A DNA stretch of 64,000 bases. Origin: Ooceraea biroi. Its lineage: Eukaryota; Arthropoda; Insecta; Hymenoptera; Formicidae. The notes below the pieces were generated by a model. The model did no database searches. It saw only the letters and a program-made list of their open reading frames with translations, and was not told where the DNA came from. The stretch covers positions 1 through 64,000 of the forward strand of contig NC_039519.1 of the NCBI RefSeq assembly GCF_003672135.1, given 5' to 3'. Of the stretch, positions 17,410-27,026 are shown piece by piece; positions within the stretch are counted from its first letter, which is position 1; every line of letters begins with the position of its first letter. The translations under genes and the position numbers were made by a program.

Positions 17410-17891
17410 TCAGGCGTCGGCAGCGGCGGGCTGGCCGCAGGTCGCGTCCTTGGCGGCCTCGCGCAGCTCGGCCTCGCTCATCGCGGTGTCGCGCAGCGGA
17501 TGGGCGATCGACCAGCTGTGGCCGAACGGATCCTTCACCACGCCGTAGCGGTCGCCCAGAACATGTCGGACGCGGGCATGACCACCGTCGCGCCGGCCGC
17601 TTCGGCCTTGGCGATCGCGGCGTCGGCATCGGCCGCGTGGATGTGCAGCGTGACCGGCGATCCGCCGAGGGACGTCGGCGAGAGCACACCCATGTCCTTC
17701 ATCTCGTCCATCAGCATCACCATCGCGCCGTTGATCGCGATGGCGGCGTGCATGAGCCTGCCGTCTTCGCCCGGGATGCGCATCAGCTCCTCGGCGCCGA
17801 ACGCCTGCCTGTAGAATGCGATCGCGTCGGCCGCGCCGTCGCAGACGAGATGCGGGGTCAGTGTCGGCGTGATGTTGGCAATCTCGGTCAT
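17410..17891 (-). CDS. VOC-family (glyoxalase/PhnB-like) protein, one frameshift
   Basis: The about 160-residue protein starts at 17891 with agagggac upstream. It has the PhnB-like layout: TPHLVCDGAADAIAFYRQAF, GAEELMRIPGEDG, HAAIAINGAMVMLMDE, then the second half with VTLHIHAADADAAIAKAEAAG and FGHSWSIAHP. VOC proteins bind a metal in a beta-alpha-beta-beta-beta barrel; the HAAI histidine is one likely ligand. The frame shifts near 17548 (a missing base in a run of Cs). Substrate cannot be inferred. Confidence 0.7.
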
Positions 17892-17923
17892 GTCCCTCTT
17901 CCTCTTTTGGCAAAGTCGGATGT

Positions 17924-18217
17924 TCAAACGCGGTGCAGGCGCAGCGGCTTGTCCGCGGTGCGGCGGATCTCGCCGCGCGCCTCGAGATCGAGCTGGACGA
18001 GCTTCAGCCACCAGCCGGCCGTCGCGCCGCCCGGAAACAGGCTTTCCGGAAGCCGTTCCACCACAGGCCCCTTCAGCTCCGCGACGGTCAGACCCGGCGC
18101 TCCGCCGGGGAGGACGGCCAGCATCGCCGCTTCCATCGCGCGGTACTTGCCGGCGTCCACCTGCTCGGTCTTGCCGGGATGATTGGGGTTGCGGACGGTG
18201 ATCTTCTCGCTGCCCAT
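17924..18217 (-). CDS. conserved 97-residue protein of unknown function
   Basis: The protein begins MGSEKITVRNPNHPGKTEQV and has LPGGAPGLTVAE, FPGGATAGWWLKLVQLDLEA and a basic end. I have a general impression of a conserved bacterial family with this NPNHPGK start and GWWLK centre, probably a winged-helix-like small protein (known as a domain of unknown function), but cannot name it with confidence. It is the third gene of the minus-strand operon, between the 35-residue peptide and the VOC gene. Confidence 0.65.
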   Translation of the reverse strand: MGSEKITVRNPNHPGKTEQVDAGKYRAMEAAMLAVLPGGAPGLTVAELKGPVVERLPESLFPGGATAGWWLKLVQLDLEARGEIRRTADKPLRLHRV

Positions 18218-18229
18218 GACGGCTTCCCT

Positions 18230-18337
18230 TCAGGCGATCAGCCCGCCGATGGCCGCCAGACGCTCGCCGGCGATGGCGATCCCGGTGGCGGCGAACGAAA
18301 CGGCGCCGATCACGATCGTGCGAAAGGTGGACATCAT
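18230..18337 (-). CDS. 35-residue single-pass membrane peptide
   Basis: A strong site (agaggagga) precedes tandem ATGs at 18337 and 18334. The peptide MMSTFRTIVIGAVSFAATGI continues to a TGA at 18230-18232. It has a hydrophobic stretch (residues 8-23) and a second apolar end, suggesting an inner-membrane or exported small protein. A second copy in the inverted duplication keeps the same strong start. Too short to classify. Confidence 0.55.
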   Translation of the reverse strand: MMSTFRTIVIGAVSFAATGIAIAGERLAAIGGLIA

Positions 18338-18430
18338 TTCCTCCTCTGGTCTCGCCGCCGGAGCGGAGCTTTCGAAAAATGGCGGCGCCGGCCCGGGTGG
18401 GGGGAGAGGGCCGGCGCCGCGGCGGAGGCC

Positions 18431-18861
18431 TCAGGCGTCCGCGGTCTCGGGCTGCATCGCCTCGGTGGCGGCGGCCATGTCCATCCACATCGGCTCCCAG
18501 ATATGGCCGTCGAGGTCCTCGAAGCTGCGGGAGTACATGAAGCCGTAATCCTGCCGTTCGCGCGGCTCCTTGCCGCGGCGGCCAGCGCGTTGTCGGCGAT
18601 CTCGTCGACGCCCTCGCGGCTGTCGGCGGAGAGCGCGATCAGCACTTCGCTCGTCGCATGGGCGTCGGCGATCGGCTTGGGCGTGAACTGCGCGAACTTC
18701 TCGTGGGTGAGCAGCATCACGAAAATGGTGTCGCTGAACACCATGCAGGCGGCGGTCTCGTCGGTGAACTGCGGATTGTTCACCGCACCGATCGCTTCGT
18801 AGAAGCTCTTTGCGGCTTCGAGATCGGCCACCGGCAGGTTCACGAAGATCATCTTGGACAT
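18431..18861 (-). CDS. VOC-family (glyoxalase/bleomycin-resistance-like) protein, one frameshift
   Basis: The gene starts at 18861 with a purine-rich site before it. The N-terminal part (MSKMIFVNLPVADLEAAKSF, FTDETAACMVFSDTIFVMLL) is one half of a VOC barrel, similar to lactoylglutathione-lyase-like proteins. Near 18577 the frame shifts; the other frame continues with YGFMYSRSFEDLDGHIWE, the second half with the typical DLDGHIWE ending, and stops at 18431. About 143 residues in all. It is the first gene of the minus-strand operon and diverges from the HxlR regulator. Confidence 0.7.
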
Positions 18862-19068
18862 TGTTGGTCTCCCTGGTTGTTCGTGTTGGAGTCAGCTTTG
18901 CCGAGCCGGCTGGAAGGCGACGGCGTCGCGGCTAGAAACCCGCAAATCCCGCTCGTCACTTCCCTGGGACGTCATTGCTCTCCACCTTCCCTTTTTCGTC
19001 GTTCTTCGAGTCGATTCGGCGACTCGGGACTTGAGCTTGATGCCCCCTTGAGTTATAAAAAAGCAACC
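18862..19068. promoter_or_regulatory. divergent intergenic region of VOC operon and HxlR regulator
   Basis: About 207 nt separate the divergent starts. The AT-rich end next to the regulator (gagttataaaaaagcaacc) probably holds its own promoter. HxlR-type regulators usually bind such divergent regions, so control of the VOC operon is a reasonable inference. The same region is repeated at 23287-23492. Confidence 0.45.
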
Positions 19069-19159
19069 ATGAAGTTACAAAACTTAACTGACTCGGAGAA
19101 CGGCCCGTCGCGCAGGCGTTATGAGGATGCCTGCGGAACGGCCCACGCGCTGGACCTGA

Positions 19160-19190
<31 letters not shown>

Positions 19191-19767
19191 TGAACTGATG
19201 CTTGGCCCGAAGCGCTTCGGCGACTTGCGCGCCGACCTGCCCGGAATCAGCGCCAACGTGCTGACCCAGCGGCTGGAGGGATTGGAGGCAGCGGGGATCG
19301 TCGTGCGCAAGCAACTCCCGCCGCCGGCCTCGATCCAGGTCTACGAACTCACCGAATGGGGCTATCAGTCCAAGCCGATCATGGGGGCGCTGGCCGCTGG
19401 GCGACCCGTTCGCCGCAGCACGACCCAACCAGCATTTCAGCCCCGTCTCGCTGATGCTGTCGTTCCAGGCGATGAACCAGCCGTCCCGCCACACCGACCT
19501 GACCGCGACGATCGGCTTCCAGCTGGGGCGCGAGAATTACGTGGTGCGGCTGAAGGACGGCGCGATCGACGCCACGCGCGGCGATGCAGACGACGCCGAC
19601 CTCGTCTTCACCGGCACCGCCCGGGCGGTCGCCGCGGCGGTCTATGGCGGCGTCCCGCTCGAAACCTCGAAGCCGAAGGCGCGCTCATCGTTTCGGGCGA
19701 CCGCGCTTTGGCCGAACGTTTCCCTCACCTTCTTCCCGCTGCCGCCGAAAGCGCCGCGGCCAGCTGA
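19069..19767 (+). pseudogene. HxlR-family regulator with SCP2-like C terminus, copy A (frameshifted)
   Basis: The winged-helix part is intact through YELTEWGYQSKP and then shifts near 19395. The C-terminal part continues in other frames. This copy is correct where copy B is broken (after IVVRK), so the two copies together indicate one functional gene. See 23493-24195 for the domain description. Confidence 0.75.
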
Positions 19768-19774
19768 AGCGCGA

Positions 19775-19809
19775 CAAAAAAGGGCAGGGCGCGCAAGACG
19801 CCCTGCCCA
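19775..19809. terminator. intrinsic terminator between regulator and ATPase, copy A
   Basis: A run of As is followed by gggcagggcg-cgcaaga-cgccctgccc, a 10-bp stem with 7-nt loop. The A run gives a U tail on the minus strand, so it ends the ATPase transcript and probably acts in both directions. Confidence 0.6.
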
Positions 19810-19810
19810 A

Positions 19811-21833
19811 CTAGAAGCCGATCCGACCGCTCGGCTCCGGCTTCGCGGCGGCTTCGGCGGCGAGCATTGTGAGCAGCTCGGCAGCCGTCGCACCGGGCCG
19901 GTAGCGCAGCTGCCGCGCGACAACCGCGAAATCTCCGGGTGTCAGTTCCGCGATCTGAGCCAGCCCGCCCGGTGCGTTCATGCCGAAGAAACGCTCGAAC
20001 GCCCGTGCCGCCGTCGCCGGCGACAACGCGCCGAGCTCGATCTTGAAGACGAAGCGCCGGAGCGCCGCCGGATCGAGCCGCTGCGGGTGGTTCGTGGCCG
20101 CGACGAACGGCAGCGGGTGCAGGTCCATCCAGGTGAGCAACTCGTTCACCTGACTGACCTCCCACGCGCGCTGTGCGTCCGACGATCGCGGAGCAGCGAA
20201 TCCGCCTCGTCGAACAGCAGGACGGTGCCTTGCTCCCGGGCGTTGGCGAACGTCGCCGCGATCTTCGCCTCCGTCTCGCCGACCCAGGGGGACAGGAGGT
20301 CGGAGGTGCGGATCACGGTCAGCGGCCGATCGAACCGCTCCGCCAGCAAGGCCGCCAGCGCCGTCTTCCCGTGCCGGGCGGACCGGTGAGGAGAAGCGAG
20401 ACGTCGGTGGGCGCACCCGGCGCAGCGATCCGGTCGACCAGCGTCGCAATCGGCCGGTCGGCCTCGTAGAGGTCGAGATCGACTGGCGCCGATGGCGCCG
20501 GCGGCAGCGCGCGGCCGCCGCGCAGCCCGAGCACCAGCGCTTCGCCGACGGCCTCCGCATCTTCCGCGCCCCGCCTGCGAGCGCTGCAGCCCGGAGCGCC
20601 GCCCGGGCGACGCCCGCGCTCGCCTCCGGCAGCAACCGGTCGAGCGCCGGCAGCGTGGCCAACCCTTCCGCCTCGGCCGCCCGGCGACGATACGCGCGCG
20701 CGTCCGCGCCCCGGCTGGCCCATGCGCAGGATGTAGCTCATCCGGCGCAGGTGCGCGGGGTCGACCATGTCGATCGCGTTGCTGGTCCAGATCGTCGGCA
20801 CCTCGTTGCCCTCGAGCAACCGGTTGACGAAGATCTTAGACGCGGTGCGCCGCGTGCCCTGCCCGGCGAGGAGGCTGGCCTCGTGGAACAGATCCTCCAT
20901 CTCGTCGAACAGCAGCAGCGAATCGTCCCGGCGCGCCAGAAGCCGCTGGGCACGACGCAGGGCCGCGAGGCGGTCGGAGCGCGACGGCTCCTCGCCGCCG
21001 GCATCCTCGCCGACCGCGTAGAGCGCCGCATCGACCGTCGCGGCGAGCGTGCGCGCCAGCTCGGTCTTGCCTGTGCCTGGCGGACCATAGATCAGCACGT
21101 TGACGCCCGTCGCCCTGCGCCGGAGCGCACCCTTCAGCAGCCGGACGAGCAGGTCGAACGCCGTCTGATGGTCGGCAAAATCATCCGGCCGCAACGTCGC
21201 CGTCTGGCGGATTCCCGCCAGCGCCTCGACCAGTTCGGCCTGATCGGTAACGCGGCGTCGAGCACGCGCGAATAGCGCCAGTCGACGCCAAGTTCGGTGC
21301 CGTTGCCGCCATAGTCGGCCCCGCCGGTAAAGAGCAAACCGAGCGCGACCGGCGCCGAGCGGCGCACGCGCCGCCCCGCATCGGCCTCGCCTCCGGAGAG
21401 CCGACCAACCAGCGCGGGAATGTCTCGCCGCTGCCGTACAAACGGCTACGGAACAGCGCCAGGCGCGGCAATCGGTCCAGCGCGCGGCAACACGCAACAC
21501 CTCGCGGTCGAATGGTTCGAACCCGAGCAGATCCGCCGCCGCGTCGATGCAGGTATAAAGATCCGGCGCGGCCTCATCCGTATCGATCGCATCGGCCAGC
21601 TCCGGCAGTCGGGCCCAGGACAGCGGCTCGCCGATGCAATCGCCCTCGTGCGGCGCCGGCCAGGCGCCGGCGTCGATTGGCTGACCCGTCTCCAGACCGC
21701 GAACGGGATATCCGGCCACAGCCAGTCGCGCTGATCGAATGCCCAATCGAGCAAAGCCAGTGCGGTCGGCTGGACCGTCCATTGGTATCGCGCAGCAACC
21801 GAATGAGGCGCTGCGCCAAAAGCTTCTCGCCAT
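19811..21833 (-). pseudogene. twin AAA+ ATPase, copy A (multiple frameshifts)
   Basis: Fragments in at least three frames match the copy at 24238-26272, including both GPPGTGKT-type P-loops. One deletion lies inside the second P-loop region. The C-terminal frame here (ending EPSGRIGF) is intact where copy B has an extra A, so copy A supplies the true end. Confidence 0.75.
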
Positions 21834-22141
21834 GACTCACCTGCCAGCAGCGGCGCGCGGACGGAGTCCGGCACGGCCGCGTTTCACATTTTGATGGCTG
21901 TGTATCGCGCCGAGCCCTGGGGCCCGGCAAGCGGCTAGAGCTTGGGCGAACTGGGGGGTCGAGGCGCGATGGCAGCCGATTCTCATTTCGAATGTGCAAT
22001 CCATCCTCCGTCGCTTCGGCTTCTCGGCCGAAGAGGGCGGGCCGTTACGCCCCTGCATCGGTCGAGTCAAGGTCCAGGGAGGATCGCGCTTTTCGACGAA
22101 GCGCCATTTCCGGGCGGTTCGGCTCGGATAGGATGCGCGCC

Positions 22142-22577
22142 ATGCATGCGCCGTTTGCCCGCGCCGGATCGTGTCTTTTGCTGCTGGCGGCCGCCGGATG
22201 CGCGACCCGGCGCCCCGCGCCGACCCGGACGCGCTGCGTCTCGTCATCCACGCGCCGCAGCCCGAGTGGACGCGATGGTGCGCAGCGCGGCGGATCAGGT
22301 ACGGCGCTGCTACCCGCTCCGCGGGTGGGACATACGGGGCGGCAGATCGTGACCCGGCTGCGCGTCTTTCTGACGCCGGACGGCGATTGCGGGCTGCCGA
22401 CCGTCGTCGCGCAGGAGGGGCCTGACGCCGACCAACCGCTCTATGCGACGCGCATGGCGGAGGCGGCGATCCAGTCCGGGTGGTCCGTTGCGCGCCGCTG
22501 CAACTGCCGGAGCTTGCCGGCGAGGACCGGATCGAGCTCGATCTGACCTTCAGCCCACTCGCGTCGGCCAGGCCGGG
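22142..22577 (+). pseudogene. lipoprotein gene, copy A (frameshifted)
   Basis: This copy of 26586-27020 has the same signal peptide (SCLLLLAAAGCA) but several indels, and its stop codon has been lost by a base change near 22572. Confidence 0.65.
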
Positions 22578-22905
22578 TCAGAAACGCAAGACGCCTTCGA
22601 TCACCGTCACGCAGCGGTCGCCAATCACGCGGTCCCCGGAGACTCGCCCGCGCAGATGGCCGCCGCGGCGGCTCGCCTGGAAATAGCCGAGCTCCTTGCC
22701 GCCAAGGCGTTCGGCCCAGAACGGCACCAGCGCGCGTGGGCGGAGCCGGTGACCGGGTCCTCGTCGACGCCCCATGCGGGAACGAAAACGCGGCTCACGA
22801 CGTCCGCCTCGCCATCGCCCCGGTGACGATGGCCATCAGGTCGATCCCGGCCAGCGCCTTCATGTCTGGCGTGCAGGCGCGCACCGCGTGTGCGCCTGTC
22901 GAATC
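22578..22905 (-). pseudogene. phzF-like gene, 3' part only, copy A
   Basis: The sequence matches the C-terminal about 110 codons of 27027-27821, with indels, and stops at the repeat junction near 22905. Beyond it a dozen unrelated bases lead into copy B. Confidence 0.65.
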
Positions 22906-22913
22906 TCTTCTTT

Positions 22914-23286
22914 CGGCTCCAGATATGGCCGTCGAGGTCCTCGAAGCTGCGGGAGTACATGAAGCCGTAATCCTGCCGTTCGCGCGGCTCCTTGCCGCCG
23001 GCGGCCAGCGCGTTGTCGGCGATCTCGTCGACGCCTCGCGGCTGTCGGCGGAGAGCGCGATCAGCACTTCGCTCGTCGCATGGGCGTCGGCGATCGGCTT
23101 GGGCGTGAACTGCGCGAACTTCTCGTGGGTGAGCAGCATCACGAAAAATTGGTGTCGCTGAACACCATGCAGGCGGCGGTCTCGTCGGTGAACTGCGGAT
23201 TGTTCACCGCACCGATCGCTTCGTAGAAGCTCTTTGCGGCTTCGAGATCGGCCACCGGCAGGTTCACGAAGGATCATCTTGGACAT
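22914..23286 (-). pseudogene. VOC-family protein, 5' fragment at the start of copy B
   Basis: The gene start is at 23286 as in copy A, but an extra base after the sixth codon and another near 23147 shift the frame. The 3' end is cut off at the repeat boundary (about 22914). Confidence 0.65.
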
Positions 23287-23492
23287 TGTTGGTCTCCCTG
23301 GTTGTTCGTGTTGGAGTCAGCTTTGCCGAGCCGGCTGGAAGGCGACGGCGTCGCGGCTAGAAACCCGCAAATCCCGCTCGTCACTTCCCTGGGACGTCAT
23401 TGCTCTCCACCTTCCCTTTTTCGTCGTTCTTCGAGTCGATTCGGCGACTCGGGACTTGAGCTTGATGCCCCCTTGAGTTATAAAAAGCAACC

Positions 23493-23583
23493 ATGAAGTT
23501 ACAAAACTTAACTGACTCGGAGAACGGCCCGTCGCGCAGGCGTTATGAGGATGCCTGCGGGAACGGCCACGCGCTGGACCTGA

Positions 23584-23614
<31 letters not shown>

Positions 23615-24195
23615 TGAACTGATGCTTGGCCCGAAGCGCTTCGGCGACTTGCGCGCCGACCTGCCCGGAATCAGCGCCAACGTGCTGACCCAGCGGCTGG
23701 AGGGATTGGAGGCAGCGGGGATCGTCGTGCGCAAGCCAACTCCCGCCGCCGGCCTCGATCCAGGTCTACGAACTCACCGAATGGGGCTATCAGTCCAAGC
23801 CGATCATGGGGGCGCTGGGCCGCTGGGCGACCCGTTCGCCGCAGCACGACCCCAACCAGCATTTCAGCCCCGTCTCGCTGATGCTGTCGTTCCAGGCGAT
23901 GAACCAGCCGTCCCGCCACACCGACCTGACCGCGACGATCGGCTTCCAGCTGGGGCGCGAGAATTACGTGGTGCGGCTGAAGGACGGCGCGATCGACGCC
24001 ACGCGCGGCGATGCAGACGACGCCGACCTCGTCTTCACCGGCACCGCCCGGGCGGTCGCCGCGGCGGTCTATGGCGGCGTCCCGCTCGAAACCCTCGAAG
24101 CCGAAGGCGCGCTCATCGTTTCGGGCGACCGCGCTTTGGCCGAACGTTTCCTCACCTTCTTCCCGCTGCCGCCGAAAGCGCCGCGGCCAGCCTGA
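23493..24195 (+). CDS. HxlR-family transcriptional regulator with SCP2-like C-terminal domain (one frameshift)
   Basis: About 233 codons. Residues about 15-110 are a winged-helix HxlR domain: the DLIGERWALLVMRELMLG helix, FGDLRADLPGISANVLTQRL (recognition helix) and the VYELTEWG wing. Residues about 130-230 (RHTDLTATIGFQL, YVVRLKDGAI, DLVFTGTARAVAAAVYGG) resemble a sterol-carrier-protein-2 fold, which may bind an apolar ligand. Such two-domain HxlR proteins are common in alphaproteobacteria. One extra C near 23735 breaks this copy; copy A lacks it. It is divergent from the VOC operon and probably controls it. Confidence 0.75.
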
Positions 24196-24202
24196 AGCGC
24201 AC

Positions 24203-24233
24203 AAAAAAGGCAGGGCGCGCAAGACGCCCTGCC
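24203..24233. terminator. intrinsic terminator between regulator and ATPase, copy B
   Basis: Six As (24203-24208) precede the stem ggcagggcg (24209-24217), loop cgcaaga, and cgccctgcc (24225-24233). The As provide the U tail on the minus strand. Convergent genes flank it (stops at 24195 and 24238), so it probably serves both. Confidence 0.7.
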
Positions 24234-24237
24234 CAAC

Positions 24238-26272
24238 CTAGAAGCCGATCCGACCGCTCGGCTCCGGCTTCGCGGCGGCTTCGGCGGCGAGCATTGTGAG
24301 CAGCTCGGCAGCCGTCGCACCGGGCCGGTAGCGCAGCTGCCGCGCGACAACCGCGAAATCTCCGGGTGTCAGTTCCGCGATCTGAGCCAGCCCGCCCGGT
24401 GCGTTCATGCCGAAAGAAACGCTCGAACGCCCGTGCCGCCGTCGCCGGCGACAACGCGCCGAGCTCGATCTTGAAGACGAAGCGCCGGAGCGCCGCCGGA
24501 TCGAGCCGCTGCGGGTGGTTCGTGGCCGCGACGAACGGCAGCGGGTGCAGGTCCATCCAGGTGAGCAACTCGTTCACCTGACTGACCTCCCACGCGCGCT
24601 GTGCGTCCGACCGATCGCGGAGCAGCGAATCCGCCTCGTCGAACAGCAGGACGGTGCCTTGCTCCCGGGCGTTGGCGAACGTCGCCGCGATCTTCGCCTC
24701 CGTCTCGCCGACCCAGGGGGACAGGAGGTCGGAGGTGCGGATCACGGTCAGCGGCCGATCGAACCGCTCCGCCAGCAAGGCCGCCAGCGCCGTCTTCCCC
24801 GTGCCGGGCGGACCGGTGAGGAGAAGCGAGACGTCGGTGGGCGCACCCGGCGCAGCGATCCGGTCGACCAGCGTCGCAATCGGCCGGTCGGCCTCGTAGA
24901 GGTCGAGATCGACTGCGCCCGATGGCGCCGGCGGCAGCGCGCGGCCGCCGCGCAGCCCGAGCACCAGCGCTTCGCCGACGGCCTCCGCATCTTCCGCGCC
25001 CCCGCCTGCGAGCGCTGCAGCCCGGAGCGCCGCCCGGGCGACGCCCGCGCTCGCCTCCGGCAGCAACCGGTCGAGCGCCGGCAGCGTGGCCAACCCTTCC
25101 GCCTCGGCCGCCCGCGCGACGATACGCGCGCGCGTCCGCGGCCCCGGCTGGCCCATGCGCAGGATGTAGCTCATCCGGCGCAGGTGCGCGGGGTCGACCA
25201 TGTCGATCGCGTTGCTGGTCCAGATCGTCGGCACCTCGTTGCCCTCGAGCAACCGGTTGACGAAGATCTTAGACGCGGTGCGCCGCGTGCCCTGCCCGGC
25301 GAGGAGGCTGGCCTCGTGGAACAGATCCTCCATCTCGTCGAACAGCAGCAGCGAATCGTCCCGGCGCGCCAGAAGCCGCTGGGCACGACGCAGGGCCGCG
25401 AGGCGGTCGGAGCGCGACGGCTCCTCGCCGCCGGCATCCTCGCCGACCGCGTAGAGCGCCGCATCGACCGTCGCGGCGAGCGTGCGCGCCAGCTCGGTCT
25501 TGCCTGTGCCTGGCGGACCATAGATCAGCACGTTGACGCCCGTCGCCCTGCGCCGGAGCGCACCCTTCAGCAGCCGGACGAGCAGGTCGAACGCCGTCTG
25601 ATGGTCGGCAAAATCATCCGGCCGCAACGTCGCCGTCTGGCGGATTCCCGCCAGCGCCTCGACCAGTTCGGCCTGATCGGTAACGCCGGCGTCGAGCACG
25701 CGCGAATAGCGCCAGTCGACGCCAAGTTCGGTGCCGTTGCCGCCATAGTCGGCCCCGCCGGTAAAGAGCAAACCGAGCGCGACCGGCGCCGAGCGGCGCA
25801 CGCGCCGCCCCGCATCGGCCTCGCCTCCGGAGAGCCGACCAACCAGCGCGGGAATGTCCTCGCCGCTGCCGTACAAACGGCTACGGAACAGCGCCAGGCG
25901 CGGCAATCGGTCCAGCGCCGCGGCAACACGCAACACCTCGCGGTCGAATGGTTCGAACCCGAGCAGATCCGCCGCCGCGTCGATGCAGGTATAAAGATCC
26001 GGCGCGGCCTCATCCGTATCGATCGCATCGGCCAGCTCCGGCAGTCGGGCCCAGGACAGCGGCTCGCCGATGCAATCGCCCTCGTGCGGCGCCGGCCAGG
26101 CGCCGGCGTCGATTGGCTGACCCGTCTCCAGACCCGCGAACGGGATATCCGGCCACAGCCAGTCGCGCTGATCGAATGCCCAATCGAGCAAAGCCAGTGC
26201 GGTCCGGCTGGACCGTCCATTGGTATCGCGCAGCAACCGAATGAGGCGCTGCGCCAAAAGCTTCTCGCCCAT
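24238..26272 (-). CDS. twin AAA+ ATPase (one frameshift near the C terminus)
   Basis: About 680 codons starting at the ATG at 26272 (aggtgagtc upstream). Two complete ATPase modules: P-loops at residues about 252-259 and 487-494 (both GPPGTGKT), Walker B at about 308-314 (SLLLFDEMED) and 542-548 (VLLFDEADSL), and arginine-rich segments after each (HLRRMSYI, ALRRFVFKIE). The first 240 residues are an alpha-helical domain. A one-base insertion near 24413 spoils the last about 60 codons, which are intact in copy A. AAA+ proteins remodel partners using ATP; tandem-domain cytoplasmic proteins of this kind occur widely in proteobacteria without a firmly known substrate. Confidence 0.8.
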
Positions 26273-26585
26273 GACTCACCTGCCAGCAGCGGCGCGCGGA
26301 CGGAGTCCGGGCACGGCCGCGTTTCACATTTTGATGGCTGTGTATCGCGCCGAGCCCCTGGGGCCCGGCCAAGCGGCTAGAGCTTGGGCGAACTGGGGGT
26401 CGAGGCGCGATGGCAGCCGATTCTCATTTCGAAATCGTGCAATCCATCCTCCGTCGCTTCGGCTTCTCGGCCGAAGAGGGCGGGCCGTTACGCCCCTGCA
26501 TCGGTCGAGTCAAGGTCCAGGGAGGATCGCGCTTTTCGACGAAGCGCCATTTGCCGGGCGGTTCGGCTCGGATAGGATGCGCGCC

Positions 26586-27020
26586 ATGCATGCGCCGTTT
26601 GCCCGCGCCGGATCGTGTCTTTTGCTGCTGGCGGCCGCCGGATGCGCGACGCCGGCGCCCGCGCCGACCCGGACGCCGCTGCGTCTCGTCATCCACGCGC
26701 CGCAGCCCGATTGGGACGCGATGGTGCGCAGCGCGGCGGATCAGGTACGGCGCTGCTACCGCGCTCCGCGGGTGGGACATACGGGGCGGCAGATCGTGAC
26801 CCGGCTGCGCGTCTTTCTGACGCCGGACGGGGCGATTGCTGGGCTGCCGACCGTCGTCGCGCAGGAGGGCCTGACGCCGACCAACCGGCTCTATGCGACG
26901 CGCATGGCGGAGGCGGCGATCCAGTCGGTGGTCCGTTGCGCGCCGCTGCAACTGCCGGAGCTTGCCGGCGAGGACCGGATCGAGCTCGATCTGACCTTCA
27001 GCCCACTCGCGTCGGCCTGA
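26586..27020 (+). CDS. outer-membrane-type lipoprotein of unknown function
   Basis: The 144-residue protein has a lipoprotein signal (SCLLLLAAAGCA, lipobox LAAAGC with Cys at about residue 20) followed by a Pro/Thr linker. The mature part has VRRCYRAP and VTRLRVFLTPDGAI, a pattern like the TonB/TolA C-terminal fold, which contacts envelope proteins. It is convergent with the phzF-like gene. The start is the ATG at 26586. Confidence 0.65.
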   Translation: MHAPFARAGSCLLLLAAAGCATPAPAPTRTPLRLVIHAPQPDWDAMVRSAADQVRRCYRAPRVGHTGRQIVTRLRVFLTPDGAIAGLPTVVAQEGLTPTNRLYATRMAEAAIQSVVRCAPLQLPELAGEDRIELDLTFSPLASA

Positions 27021-27026
27021 GCCGGG

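Larger units (their letters stand above)
15724..18495. repeat. inverted duplication, arms about 1.2-1.5 kb, pivot near 17280
   Basis: The left arm read forward matches the right arm read in reverse; for example ggatggacatggccgcc at 15732-15748 is the complement of 18471-18487. Genes on the left arm (plus strand) repeat those on the right (minus strand): 35-residue peptide, 97-residue protein, VOC protein, glutathione S-transferase. The left arm has many one- to few-base deletions. The arms meet near 17275-17290 inside the transferase gene. I take this as an assembly or chimeric-read artefact around one real locus. Confidence 0.8.
18495..22905. repeat. 4.4-kb direct repeat, copy A (indel-rich)
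   Basis: Copy A runs from within the VOC gene through the HxlR regulator, AAA+ ATPase and lipoprotein into the phzF-like gene, then jumps at about 22905 to the start of copy B. Spacing between copies is about 4.42 kb. Copy A has many one-base deletions and insertions relative to copy B and only a handful of substitutions. Confidence 0.85.

Noticed and set aside
24407..26380. 657-codon plus-strand open frame
   Set aside because: It is the complement of the AAA+ ATPase, Arg/Gln-rich, and without recognisable motifs.
26410..26799. Open frame before the lipoprotein gene (about 130 codons)
   Set aside because: No ribosome-binding site or family, and it overlaps the lipoprotein signal peptide in another frame; the first about 50 codons look plausible but are not enough.
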